In this document: positions 23,546-34,369 of the stretch, one piece after another
Layout of the letters: each line of letters starts with the position of its first letter
Numbering within the stretch: the first letter of the stretch is position 1
Assembly (NCBI GenBank): GCA_963971305.1
Contig: OZ020304.1
Location: 18,706,103-18,770,102, forward strand
Direction: 5' to 3'
From: Arcuatula senhousia
Lineage: Eukaryota; Mollusca; Bivalvia; Mytilida; Mytilidae
DNA length: 64,000 bases
The notes under the pieces: generated by a model
What the model was told of the DNA's origin: nothing
What the model saw: only the letters and a program-made list of their open reading frames with translations
Databases searched by the model: none
Translations under genes and position numbers: made by a program

Positions 23546-24740
23546 TAGCTCACCTGGACCGAAGGTCCATGTGAGCTATTGCCATCACTTGGCGTCCGTC
23601 GTTGTCGTCGTCGTCTGTCGTCGTCCGTCGTCGTTAACTTTTCTTTGAAAATCTTCTCCTCTGAAATGACTGAAGGGATTGCTTTGAAACTTTGCACACT
23701 TCATCTATGGGATGTCCTCTACCAAGATTGCACAAATGGTGACCGCCGTCCAAACAACATGGCCGCCGTTACTAAAAATAGACCAGGGGGGTCAGACTAA
23801 TGTTTTTGGCTTGTAAATCAAAAAGTATAAGAGATAGATGAAATCTGATGCCACGCTACTGCTTCAGCATCAAAAGCTCTACTAAGGTCTCCATTGAGTC
23901 AAAGTTGTCTGATGACCCCTTACAGGAGTTACGGCCCCTTAAAGGTGAAAAATAGCATTTTTTCATGTTTTTGGCTTATAGAATGAAAACTATGACAGAT
24001 AGAGAAAAGTTGTTGCTTGCTTAAATGTTCAGCTCATTTAGCTTTATAAAAGTCTCCATAGGGTCAAAGTTGTCAGATGACCCCTTATAGGGGTTACAGC
24101 CCCTAAAATAACGTTTTTTCATGTTTTTGGCCTATGGAATGAAAACTATTGCAGATAGAGAGAAGCTATTGCTTGCTTAAATGTTGAGCTTATTTAGCTC
24201 TACCAAAGTCTCCATAGGGTCAAAGTTGTCAGATGTCCTCTTATAGGGGTTACGGCCCCTAATATAACATTCTTTCATGTTTTTGGCCTATGGAATGAAA
24301 ACTATTGCAGATAGCGAGAAGCTATTGCTTGCTTAAATGTTCAGCTTATTTAGCTCTACCAAAGTCTCCATAGGGTCAAAGTTGTCAGATGTCCCCTGAT
24401 AGGGGTTACGGCCCCTAATATAACGTTCTTTCATGTTTTGGCCTATAAAATGAAAACTATAGCAGATAGAGAGAAGCAGTTGCTTGCTTAAATGTTCAGC
24501 TCATTTAGCTCTATAAAAGTCTCCATAGGGTCGAAGTTGTCAGATGACGCCTTATAGGGGTTATGGCCCTTAAAATAACGTTTTTTCATGATTTGGGCAT
24601 ACGGCTACAGAATGGAAACTATAGTAGATAGAGAAAATCTGTTACTTGCTTGAATGTTTAGCTCATTCAGCTCTAGAAAAGTCTTCTTAGGGTCGACATG
24701 GAGACTAGGTGAGCGATTCAGGCTCCTGGGAGCCTCTTGT
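23546..24740 (+). repeat. AGCTCACCTG-family element, ~180-bp units
   Basis: The head is the hairpin AGCTCACCTGGACCGAAGG/TCCATGTGAGCT, followed by a CGTCGTCGTC run. The body has about five units of roughly 180 bp marked by GCTTGCTTAAATGTTCAGCT and GGGGTTACGGCCCC. The tail is GGTGAGCGATTCAGGCTCCT with hairpin GGCTCCTGGGAGCC. The head and tail are those of the 4991-6454 element, but the internal units differ. The 43588-45639 element has the same units. Confidence 0.88.
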
Positions 24741-24961
24741 TTATATTTTAAAAGTGAAAATATTTTTGTCATAGAAGCATATGATACTTGCATGTATTTT
24801 ACAGTTGATATTAATATCCAACAATTTACATGGTCACAGGGCACAAAGTGTTTCTGTGTTTGCAGTTTGTTTCTGTATTTATCCTTCACACATTAAGATC
24901 AGCATTTTTGGCTGGATTTCGTAAAGTGAAAATCCTGTATAACAAGTCGCATTGAATTAAT

Positions 24962-25400
24962 AGCGAGCATAGCTCGCAAGCGGTCACGAAGAGCCCGCTA
25001 GAGCGGAGAGCTCTACGGTATTTGTTTCCGCGAGAAATTTTCTAATGCTGATTTAGATTTTTTATGGTCCGGAAAGGGTTATTATTTTTACAGGACCGGA
25101 GTGAATGTTAAAATTATTTATAAGAAAAGAAATAATGCTTAAAAAAATAATAAATTGCGCTTTTTACAAGAAAATAATATTCTTAAAATAATAAATACAC
25201 ATAAGCTGCTCGTTTCGTCTTGGTTATATGCACGTACGAAACTAACGTGTCTCGAAGCATAATTGCCGCATATCATCTCGCCCCAAAATAAGCAAATGGA
25301 AATATTGGAAATTAAATTATATACAAAAGAAAAGATAACAAATAAAACCGAACAAAACGTAGTCCCTTATAGCTATGCTCGCATTTAGGCAAAGCCTACT
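24962..25400. repeat. GCGAGCATAGCT element with inverted ends
   Basis: It opens TAGCGAGCATAGCTCGC with a palindromic, CpG-rich head (GAGCCCGCTAGAGCGGAGAGCTC) and closes AGCTATGCTCGCAT, the inverse of its start. The CpG-rich head stands out from the AT-rich surroundings. No ORF. Its class is unknown. Confidence 0.6.
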
Positions 25401-25472
25401 CCATATTAGTACTTTTACAGAAATTGGTCTTTGGTTAAGAAATTGAATTTTGTTTTTTTTTTTATTTTACAG

Positions 25473-25577
25473 CACATCAACAGAAGTGGAATATATTCAA
25501 CCAGCAAGCTAGGATGTATGTGGGAGGGATGAAGGGAAATGGAAGGATAGATAAACCATTCCAGGGGACTATTTCTG
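25473..25577 (+). CDS. NRXN: Neurexin exon: LNS6 after splice site 4
   Basis: The acceptor has a strong T tract with TTTTACAG at 25472 and the donor is TCTG|GTAAAT at 25578. The 105 nt are phase 1 on both sides. The peptide AHQQKWNIFNQQARMYVGGM matches the vertebrate GRQLTIFNSQATIIIGG block directly after SS4, then continues KPFQGTISG. Confidence 0.94.
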
Positions 25578-25914
25578 GTAAATAAGGAAGACAGAGAGAT
25601 GAAAGTCTGAGATAGATAAAAAAGAAATGTGGAATAAGTGTACATGACACAACACCAATCAAATTGTTCAATGATAAAGGTGGATTTAGAACCAGCATGC
25701 CAGTCTTGCGCCCTCACGTTTAACAAAAGTTTGGTTAGAAACTGTAGGAACAAGAGGTCCCAGAAGATTTGTTTTAATTGTGCGCCAGCCCCTTTGAAAA
25801 TTCTGGGATCCACCACAGTTTAACATATAGTTTTAAAAGTACTAATGTTAACACAGAATACATGTAACCCCAGAGTCAATATGTTACAGGTCTAAAGAAA
25901 TTATAAAAATTTCA

Positions 25915-26490
25915 GAAAGGTAGCATTTTTGGCCGGATTTCATGGAGTGAAAAATCCGGGTTATAAAATGAATGTCGGGGGGGCGGCGTGCGGGCGGGGA
26001 AGAAATTTTTGTTACAGTTTTGTCAGCAACTACTTATCACAGCCACTTGATATTTGATATACAGCATCAGGGTGGGGTCCCATAATGTGGGATGCGATTT
26101 TATGTCTGTCGCTCACCTACTTCCTGTTTAACGAATTAGTTAATTTTTGACAATAATGTCCAATAGTAGAAAAATTTTCGTAACAGTTTTCTCAGCAACT
26201 ACTAATCACAGTCACTTGATATTTGGTATACAGTATCAGGGTGAGGTCCCATAACGTAGGATGCGATTTCAGGTCTGTCCCTCATCTACTTCCTGTTTAC
26301 CATCTTAGTTGATTTTTGACAACAATGTCCAATAGTAGAAAATTTTCGTAACAGTTTTCTTAGCAACTACTAATCACAGCCTCTTGATATTTGGTATGCA
26401 GCATCAACATGGGCTCCCATAATGTGGGATGTGATTTCAGGTCTGTCGCTCACCAACTTCTTGTTAAACGAAATCTTGCCATTTCTGTAT
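25915..26490 (+). repeat. GTGAAAAATCC-family element, ~170-bp units
   Basis: It begins GGCCGGATTTCATGGAGTG, then AAAAATCCGGGTTATAAAATG and a GGGGCGG-rich stretch. Three tandem units of about 170 bp follow, each with ACAGTTTT-TCAGCAACTACT, CTTGATATTTGGTATACAGC and GGTCCCATAA-GT. It is non-coding and the longest copy of this family in the window. Confidence 0.8.
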
Positions 26491-26867
26491 TTGACCCATT
26501 TTCTTACACCTATTTGTAGTAATTTTTTAACTCAACATTTCATGCCATAGACCTTATACAAATCACATTATTAGTTACTTATGAAATGTACAAAGGTGAA
26601 TGTACAATGTATGTGTCAATCCATCTATGTCTATCTATTGTAATGATTTTGTTATTCAAAAAAGTTTACTGAAAAAAGTCTGATCCTGGGAGGTCACAAA
26701 TAAAAATAAAGATGCACAAACAAAAAAAAACATTCGAAAAAAAGATAGGAGAAGGCGTTAAAATTCATCAACTGATTTTGGTATGAAATTTTGGTAACAT
26801 GTACGTTTTTGCTTGAGTTTTGCCCCTTTGACCATACTGTTATTCATAAAAGTATCTTCTTCTGCAG

Positions 26868-26955
26868 GTCTTGTATTTAATGGTATAGAATTATTGAAAG
26901 AGGCAGCTGAAGGCAACAGAAAAATTACAATTCAAGGAGACATTCGATTAATCAG
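26868..26955 (+). CDS. NRXN: Neurexin exon: end of LNS6
   Basis: The acceptor is TTCTTCTGCAG at 26867 and the donor is CAG|GTATTA at 26956. The 88 nt run from phase 1 to phase 2. The peptide GLVFNGIELLKEAAEGNRKI, then TIQGDIRLIR, aligns with the vertebrate LNS6 end (SGLYYNGLKVLNMAAE...GNVRLVG). It completes the last LNS domain. Confidence 0.94.
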
Positions 26956-27653
26956 GTATTATAAATATATAAGCATACATGTGATTCTCCCGGCGGGAGA
27001 CAAAATCTCCCGACTTTCTTATCCATCTCCCGTTCTCCCGACTTTTTGAGTAATCTCCAGCTTTTTCAAGACATGCCAAAATTTTAGTTTTATAGACATT
27101 TTAATTGTTCAATCATAAAACATTTCCGGTGTTTATGGGTTTGTCAATTAGGTAGACGTTAATTTAACAGATAAAGGTGTTAATTAAAGTTTGATTGCCA
27201 TGATTGACCTGATGATTGCATATACAGTTTGAGATTAATCAATGAAGTCATGTTTATTTGGCACACGCTAGTGCCTTCAATTGATATTGAAATGCAATTT
27301 TAATGAGCATTGAAAATCTCCCACTTTTTGGTCAAATCTCCAGCCAAAAAAATCAAAATGTATGTATAAGTTTTCATTTTAGTTTGGAGGATGATTTTGC
27401 TTTTTGCTTTTTTGTACTTTAAATAAACACAGTAAAAACATAACAAAGCAATACGTAAATATTTGGGACAGGTCTTTTTACAGGATAAGGTGAGCATTAA
27501 TTTAAGTCAGCAATTTGTTTGATAAAACAGCTTTGTTGCCTTCTGAATAACTTTTAACATTTGAATAAACATAAAATCATTTTTTTAGACAATAAATGTT
27601 CAATTATGAGATAAAATTTCATCTTTTAAGATAAATGTTTGTTTCTTTTTCAG

Positions 27654-27684
27654 GAGAGAAATTTTGTCTACAAGAGAAACAAGA
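27654..27684 (+). CDS. NRXN: Neurexin micro-exon, juxta-LNS6 stalk
   Basis: The acceptor is TTTCTTTTTCAG at 27653 and the donor is AGA|GTAAGT at 27685. The 31 nt run from phase 2 to phase 0, encoding the basic linker REILSTRETR. It is short, but it is supported by two strong splice sites and by being the only exon seen that converts the phase-2 end of LNS6 to the phase 0 required by all downstream stalk exons. Confidence 0.82.
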
Positions 27685-28090
27685 GTAAGTCTTTAGCTTT
27701 TTGTTTCGTTTTGTTTTTGTTGTAAAATTCTTTTCTGTAACAAATTACAAACACTTTAGTTTCTATATTCTTTGAAATATTTTTTTCATCTTTTAGCAGT
27801 AGTTGCAAACTTTCTTGATACTTTTCTTTCATTTAAATTTTCTTTTAAAAATGTTTAGACCAAAGGTCACAGGTCTGTTTAGTATATAAGTAAGGTCACA
27901 ATGCATTTGCAGTTTTGGTTTGGGTATGATTCACATGTTATGGACTTTCACATTTTGAATCACATACCACATCTTGAAGTACTTCACATGTTCAAGCATG
28001 ATTGAAATGTCACAGTTTTCTTAATCCACATACTTGTGCCACTTATAAATGTGTGCTTGTTGTATTTGTCTCACTTGATTTTGTTTGTAG

Positions 28091-28624
28091 AAATTATTGA
28101 AAAGACGAAATACATTCCAAACTGAAAAAGTGCTCAATAAAATATTGTATTCCAAAAGTGATGTAATTTTTGACAGCAATAGAAGAAGTGTTGATAAAGT
28201 AGTTAATAGAAATAGTTTGAAAGCTCAAAGTAGAAATTCCTGGAACTCTGTATCAGATCGTAGTAAGAGGAACATAGAAACTCTTTTTCTTGATCCAATG
28301 AATGTGACATATGATTTGTCAGTTATTCTAACTGTGGAAGATGAGGACGGCGTTATGAATACTCACATTGCAATCGAGGACGATTCTGATATTATTCCAT
28401 TGGAAACAAAACCTTCAAGTTCAGAATTCACCAACCTGAATGAAGATGTTGTAGATATAGATACACCTATCGAAGATTCCGTCAACAAAGTGATTCCACT
28501 GGGATCACATACTACGATATCGAATAATGTAAAATTACCTGATCCAGCCAAATACCCAAAAGATAGAGGGAGACATATTGTTCTTGATGATTCAGAAAAA
28601 ATGACATTTGAAGTTGAACCTGTT
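28091..28624 (+). CDS. NRXN: Neurexin stalk exon, 178 residues, RSKR site
   Basis: The acceptor is TTTGTTTGTAG at 28090 and the donor is GTT|GTAAGT at 28625. The 534 nt are phase 0 on both sides. The product is basic at first (KLLKRRNTF, SNRRSVDK) and then has VSDRSKRNIETLF, a furin-type RxKR site. The rest is strongly acidic (VEDEDGVMNTHIAIEDDSD, NEDVVDIDTPIED). I find no counterpart in the vertebrate stalks I know. Because both phases are 0, it can be skipped without a frameshift. It ends MTFEVEPV. Confidence 0.82.
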
Positions 28625-28939
28625 GTAAGTTGTAGTGGCAGAGCATGAGCTTAGAACAGCTATGACCTGCAGGGTGGCGGATTTAACTTAATATGCTTGC
28701 TTCAATATAGGTTAGAAAGGAACATTTTAAAAACATACCTCACTGACTATAGTATAATGCTTGTATTGTGTATCCCGTTAACCTATAGATAAATTTCATT
28801 AACTTAGATTTGTATCGTGTATCCCATTAACATTGATAACTTGTATTCCGTATTTAACATTAACATTGGTATATGTTTATGATCACAGTATCAACAATAT
28901 CCATTTTAAAATGTGAAATAACAGTTCTAGGCTTTTTAA

Positions 28940-29336
28940 GAGGCTGTCCAAGCAAAACCCAGGCAATAGCTGGCACATGACAAATTTTGTTTTTCAAAAT
29001 TTTTCATTGATTTCACATCAGGTTATCATCCATTCCCCAAAACAAATGCAGATTTTTGGTTTATTAAAGTGATCACTTAGATATAATTTACATAGAATGC
29101 ATTGAAAATATGCAGAAAAAGGGAGATAACTCTTGCATATTTGCTAAATTTGGTTGCTTTGTTCATGAACTTTATGACTAAATTACAAGTCATCCATGAT
29201 GCTTTCAAACAAATCCTGGTGATTTGTATTTTACATATGACTCCAACAACACACTAAAACAATAAATTTGCTGGGATAAAATTCTTCATGTGCCAGCTTC
29301 TATAGGCTTTTGCCTGATTTCTACATGGACAGCCTC
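28940..29336. mobile_element. TTAA-flanked MITE (GAGGCTGTCC termini)
   Basis: It is flanked by TTAA (28936-28939 and 29337-29340). The left end is GAGGCTGTCCAAGC with AGGCAATAGCTGGCACATGA further in. The right end is the inverse: TCATGTGCCAGCTTCTATAGGC, then ATGGACAGCCTC. It is 397 bp and non-coding, lying in the intron before the alternative last exon. Confidence 0.88.
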
Positions 29337-29769
29337 TTAATTATAGTGTAGTTCTAACACTTTTATATACATTTAAACCAACCTTCTATTTTGCAGCTTA
29401 AAGTGGAGCTAAAACCTTTTTTTCATTGTATAAAAATTACATTCTGTTTTTATTTTATGATAAGACTTGCTGTTAAGTAAGATTCTTTTTATGAGAAAGA
29501 AATATATTTTTTTTAAGTCTGCTAAAATTAGTTAAATGTATTTTATATTTTTGTTCAAAACTACTTTCTTCGTGATTGTTAAGGTTTTTTGCCTAGTTGA
29601 ATTGTGTGTAAGGTTACAATGGCACATCTACAATGTATATACGTGGAAACCTTATATGTACGGTTATAACAAATATTTTTTTCTTGTTGGATTACAAAGT
29701 TCTGTATATACTAACACCTTAAATTATATCATGGTTTAAAAAAGTCAACCTTTTTTGCCTTTTTATCAG

Positions 29770-30270
29770 ACAAAACCAATTGTTACTACACCAATGCAGA
29801 CAACTCCTCCCAAAACTTCATCCGAGCAGACATCAACAAAGAAAGTCAGATTTGAGCAGATGACAACTCGTCTAATGAGATTGAATCAGACAACAGCTAA
29901 TCCAGTGGAATCGAATCTGACAACAACTCATCCAGTTGAATTGAAGCAGACAACAACTCGTCCAATCAGATTGAATCAGACAACAGCTAAGCAGATGACT
30001 CGGCAGAATTCTTTTGAAAAGGCTACATTAAATCAGACAGCATTTCCACAACCTACAAGTACTGTTAATCAGACAACAACTAATAAAAATAGGACAGTAA
30101 GAATTCATGGATCATCAGAGACCAAAACTGACTGTCGTAATGGTGATATGTCTGACTGTATGCTTTCTGGTGGACAAGGTCATATTAAAAAAGGCCATTC
30201 ATTTTCTTGGAATATTTTTCTAATAATTCTAAACTCCATTTACTATTATAGTTTTATGAAGATTGTATAA
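29770..30270 (+). CDS. NRXN: Neurexin alternative last exon, GPI-signal-like end
   Basis: The acceptor is TTTTTATCAG at 29769, entering in phase 0, and the exon is open to TAA at 30268-30270 (166 residues). It is Thr/Pro-rich with degenerate repeats (RLNQTTANPVESNLTTTHPV, ELKQTTTRPIRLNQTTAK), giving many N- and O-glycosylation candidates. Then comes DCRNGDMSDCMLSGGQG, a two-cysteine loop like that of the main stalk. The last part is KKGHSFSWNIFLIILNSI plus YYYSFMKIV: a short hydrophobic C-terminus with no cytoplasmic tail, as in GPI-anchor signals, with small residues (SGG) upstream as a possible omega site. An internal AAG|GT at 30179 would leave in phase 1, which does not fit the next exon, so the stop form is preferred. 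Confidence 0.72.
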   Translation, partial: TKPIVTTPMQTTPPKTSSEQTSTKKVRFEQMTTRLMRLNQTTANPVESNLTTTHPVELKQTTTRPIRLNQTTAKQMTRQNSFEKATLNQTAFPQPTSTVNQTTTNKNRTVRIHGSSETKTDCRNGDMSDCMLSGGQGHIKKGHSFSWNIFLIILNSIYYYSFMKIV

Positions 30271-31116
30271 GAAGTTCTCTACAATTTGATTATTTCATGT
30301 ATCATATGGGAGTTTTTAAAATATCTGAACAAAATTTTTGGATGTGCAAAATATTTATGTTGATACAATATAAATAATTTAAAAGCTTGTTCCCTCTGAC
30401 AAATTCTGTTAACTTTGATGCCAATATTTTGGACTAGAATTATTCTTTTTGAATGCTAAAACCAAAGAAGAGCTTAAAGGACTTCAAGAAGAGCCATCAA
30501 ATATTGACAATGCCAAACTATACCAGTTAACTACCTGATACATATTACCTCTATTACCACTAACCCTGGATCCAGTTGAACCTGGCTGATTAACCAAAGA
30601 ATATCAAAGAAATGAGCTATGGTGTGATAGGGATGTCAACCTTAGTCTGGGATTTTGATCATATGTTGTAAGTTGTTAGGAGTTTGGTGTGATGTGCTTC
30701 TAACAACTAACTTGTACCTGCTTAAATGACTTGGATTAGAGTAGCAATTCTGAATAGAAATGTTTCAGCTGATATGTGATTGATGCAACTAACCAACTTT
30801 TATACTTGATCGACTTGAAATTATTTTACTAGAACAGTGTTTGATTAATTAATACTAATAGATATGATATAGTTGTAATAGAGTTTTAGTTTGTATTTAT
30901 AATTGATACAGCATGTACATACCAACAGATTTTAGTTAAGGATCATAGTCTTTAAAATTGTTTTATGATGTATGGGTAAATTATTTTTTGTCTAATGCCT
31001 TTCTGCTAAGGGGGAGTAAAAAATTTGGCTCTCTATCCATTTATTGGTCATTCCATCAGAAATGGTTTCTGGGGCATAACTTTCATAGAATTTCATTAAA
31101 CACAACTTTTTTTTGT
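30271..31116 (+). other. NRXN: Possible 3' UTR of the alternative last exon
   Basis: AT-rich, non-coding sequence following the stop of the GPI-type exon. No consensus AATAAA was noticed close to the stop. It ends where the 31117 repeat begins. Confidence 0.35.
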
Positions 31117-32651
31117 TAGCTCACCTGGACCGAAGGTCCATGTGAGCTATTGCCATCACTTGGCGTCCGTCGTCGTCCGTCGTCGTTGTCCGTCGTCTTT
31201 AACAATTTTCAAACGTTAACTCCTCTAACACCATAAGTCCAATGGCTTTTAAATTTGGCACAGTTATTAATTAGCATAGGTAGTATAAATTAGCTTGGGG
31301 ATTTTTGATTCGTTGAAAAACATGGCCGCCATGGCTAAAAATAGAACATGGGGGTAAATTGCAGTTTTTTGCAAATAACTCAAAAACCGTAACAGATATC
31401 TAAATTCTGGCATAGGGTAAAAGTGATCAGCACGTCAAGATCTACCTGCCCTGAAATTTTCAAGAAGATCCAACAACCGATGTAGGAGTTATTGCCCTTT
31501 TTCTGGATTTTTTTCAAAATTTTGCACTTATTTAGCCCTATATCTTGAACTATACAAGATATTTTAAAAATTCAAATTGCATATGATTAAGCATATCAAG
31601 ATCTACATTTCATGTAATTAGGTCAAAGCTGTAGAACCATTTCTTTTAGGAGTTATGGCCCTTAAAGCGTCAAAATTTACCATTTTTCATTACTTTTACT
31701 CTGAATTTCAAAGATTAAGTTATCTGACACCATACATCCAACTTCAACCAAACTTGGCACAGTTGTCCAATAGCATTAATGCTACAATTCAATTGTTCTG
31801 ATTTTTGATTCGTCAAAAAATATGGCCTCCATGGCTTAAAATAGAACATAGGGGTCAAATAACAGTTTTTTTGCAAATAACTCAAATACGGTAACAGATA
31901 TCAAAATTCTGATGGGAGACAAAAGTGATTAGCATCTTAAGATCTACCAGCTCTGAAATTTTCAAGAAGATCCAACAAACGACATAGGAGTTATTGCCCT
32001 TTTTCTGATTTTTTTTTCAAATTTTGCACTTATTTAGCTCTATATCTTGAAAACTATACAAGATATTTCAAAAATTCAAATTGCATATGATTAAGCACAT
32101 CAAGATCTACAATTCACGTAATTAGGTCAAAGCTGTAGAACCATTTCTTTTAGGAGTTATGGCCCTTAAAGCGTCAATATTTACCATTGTTCATTACTTT
32201 TCCCCTGACTTGTCTGAAACGGTAAGACCAACTGCATCTTATTTTGGCAAACTGTTTGATAGCTTATATGCTACAACTCTATCGTTCAGATTTTTGATTC
32301 GTAAAAAAACATGGCCACCATGGCTAAAAATAGAACATAGGGGCAAATTTATTTTTTTTGCTAATAACTCAAAACTGGTTTCAGATATCAAAATTGTGCA
32401 AGAATCAAAAGTAATCAGCATATTAAGATCTACCTGTCCTGAAATTTCAGAAAAGATCTGACTGCTGATGTGGGAGTTATTGTTCTTTTTCCTAATTTTT
32501 GCCAAATTTGCACTTATTAAGCCCAATATCTTGAAAACTAACCAAGATATTTCATAAATTTAAATCGCATATGGTTAAGCACAATAATATCTACAAATAT
32601 ATGTATCTGTGTAGTTCAGGTGAGCGATTCAGGCTCTTGGGAGCCTCTTGT
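31117..32651 (+). repeat. AGCTCACCTG-family element, ~510-bp units
   Basis: The head hairpin is AGCTCACCTGGACCGAAGG/TCCATGTGAGCT, followed by GGCGTCCGTCGTCGTCCG. It has nearly three units of about 510 bp with AACTCCTCTAACACCATAAG and GGAGTTATTGCCCTTTTTCT, and the tail GGTGAGCGATTCAGGCTCTT with GGGAGCCTCTTGT. The units are homologous to those of 4991-6454. Directly after it a T-rich tract ends in CAG (about 32652-32671), which resembles an acceptor but leads into no supported exon. Confidence 0.88.
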
Positions 32652-33562
32652 TTTTTTGTTTTTTTTTCAGGAACGGGACCTTGAGCTATGCTCTTGTTTA
32701 GTTTATCCTTATGATGCATCTTTTTCCTTAAATCATTTCTCATTTTCTGTAGCTACTAAACATTTTGTACTTTTTTTCACTTGATTATTTGTCAATGATG
32801 GATATTTTTTTGTTTGTTTTGTATTTTGCTTTGTTTTGGTTATCATGAAGTATAGTCTATTTCAAGAAGAATGGTTTGCTAGAGTAAAATAATCTTTGCT
32901 AGATTATATTGCCACTACATGTTTTAGTGTATAGTGACACCTGTCAAAACCAAACCCTGAATAAACTGAAAGCTCATCTAATCTAAACCGGATTAGAAAC
33001 CCATTCTTTATTCCTTTCTCTACATTTTACACCTGTATAAACTGAACACCTGTCTATTCCAAACATATTCTGCAGTCCCTAAGGGTTTTGGTTTTGACAA
33101 GTTTCACCGTATAATGCTAGAGATACTTAATTTTTTTATTTTATTTTAACAGATTTCTTCAACTTACACCTCTAATGATTAATTCAAAAGCTTGTTTTGT
33201 ATTATTTATTTTTTGCATTTCATTTTATAGCATGCTTGCAGATTATTTTTATATTTCATTTTTTTGAAAACCTAAATTTTATAATTGTAAATCCTTCAAA
33301 AAATGTTTATCTTATATTTTATTCTTTTGGAAAATATTAGAATTTCACTTTATCAAATAGGTCTGCAACATTTTATCCAAAAAAAATTATAATATGTTGT
33401 TTGAAAAATGTAAAATATTCCATTTCTCTGCAACTTTTTCCACTCTTTATTTGTTTAACTGACAAATCAAAGACAGTTTTCTGATACCTTTAACTGTTTT
33501 TTTACCTATATAAATCACTGACCATTTTCTTAAGCTTTAAGACATTTGTCACATTGTAGCAG

Positions 33563-33750
33563 ACGACACCAATGCAAGGCATAGCAGACGAGATAATTGT
33601 GTCAACAGAGGACAGCACTGATTGTATCAGTGATGACGAAGACGAATGTATGCCCTCTAGTGGTGGAGGATCTGCCGATGACATCATCCAGCCAACATCC
33701 CAGATCATTAGGTTTTCTACGCCTAAGCCTCCTGAGACACCTCAGCCCAG
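33563..33750 (+). CDS. NRXN: Neurexin conserved stalk exon (Cys loop, PSSGG)
   Basis: The acceptor is TTGTAGCAG at 33562 in phase 0, and the donor is CCCAG|GTACAT at 33751 in phase 2. The peptide TTPMQGIADEIIVSTEDSTD, then CISDDEDECMPSSGGGSADD, matches the vertebrate stalk segment [26 protein letters not shown]: the two-cysteine loop and the acidic Ser-Gly context used for heparan sulfate attachment. It then reads IRFSTPKPPETPQP. A second donor 66 nt downstream, also phase 2, gives a longer form (see the next entry). Confidence 0.9.
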
Positions 33751-33816
33751 GTACATAAATATCAACCATGATCGACCACATCAAAACTCGAAACAACACA
33801 ACACAAACTTCCGAAG
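33751..33816 (+). CDS. NRXN: Optional 22-residue extension of the stalk exon
   Basis: The open frame continues past the first donor through YININHDRPHQNSKQHNTNF to a second donor, GAAG|GTAATA at 33817, again in phase 2. Both donors therefore join to the transmembrane exon in frame. The extra segment is polar, with His, Asn and Gln. Which donor is used cannot be decided from sequence. Confidence 0.5.
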
Positions 33817-33984
33817 GTAATAAAAGCACTGAAGCAATGAAATTCATACCATAACCAGGTATTTTTCTTCTTAGTTAAAAAAACACTGATTTTTCAGTTT
33901 CTTCTATTCCTTTATCAAAATTCACTATCTATTCATTTATCCTGATGTTTAGCCCTTCCCTTCTGTCGTTTTATAACGTGTTGC

Positions 33985-34205
33985 AGAAGTGACATATTTG
34001 GGTTACTTTGGCATCATCTGTCGTCTTGCGTCATCCTGCGTTGTTGTCCTTTGGGGTTACAAAAATTTCCATCACAGTTTTCTGGGCAACTACATGTCAC
34101 AACTTCTTGATATTTGGTATGTAGCTTCTTCCTATAGTACTATATAATGTAAAGTGATTTTATGCAGTAACTCATTTACTTCATGTTTACCAAATATTTT
34201 AAGAC
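33985..34205 (+). repeat. Degenerate GTGAAAAATCC-family unit
   Basis: It contains TTACAAAAATTTCCATCACAG, GGGCAACTACATGTCACA and CTTGATATTTGGTATGTAGC, one diverged unit of the family at 25915-26490. Confidence 0.55.
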
Positions 34206-34369
34206 CGGGCGAAATATTTCTTCCATGGAAGACTGCCATTCTAGTTAAATAAATAAAATTTATGGAAATCGAACATTAATTTACTGAAAAAGCTGAAGCC
34301 TGAATCTTATTTCTTTATGCCATTGGCTGGAAGCTATAAGAAAATTATTAAACCCAATGTAAGCAAAGT

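Noticed and set aside
23546..23640. CGTCGTCGTC and CCGTCCGTCC runs as a CRISPR-like or simple satellite array
   Set aside because: They are the heads of interspersed eukaryotic elements with defined ends, not spacer-repeat arrays.
25415..25816. 133-residue minus-strand ORF opposite the post-SS4 neurexin exon
   Set aside because: It is antisense to a well-supported exon, is low-complexity and hydrophobic, and part of it is a dispersed repeat.
30170..30180. Internal AAG|GTCATA donor in the GPI-type exon, which would make it an internal exon
   Set aside because: It would leave in phase 1, while 33563 needs phase 0 and 36376 needs phase 2, so no supported exon can follow.
32652..32715. T-rich tract ending in CAG after the 31117-32651 element, as a new exon acceptor
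   Set aside because: No open frame with a donor in a compatible phase follows; the tract is simply the T-rich repeat border.
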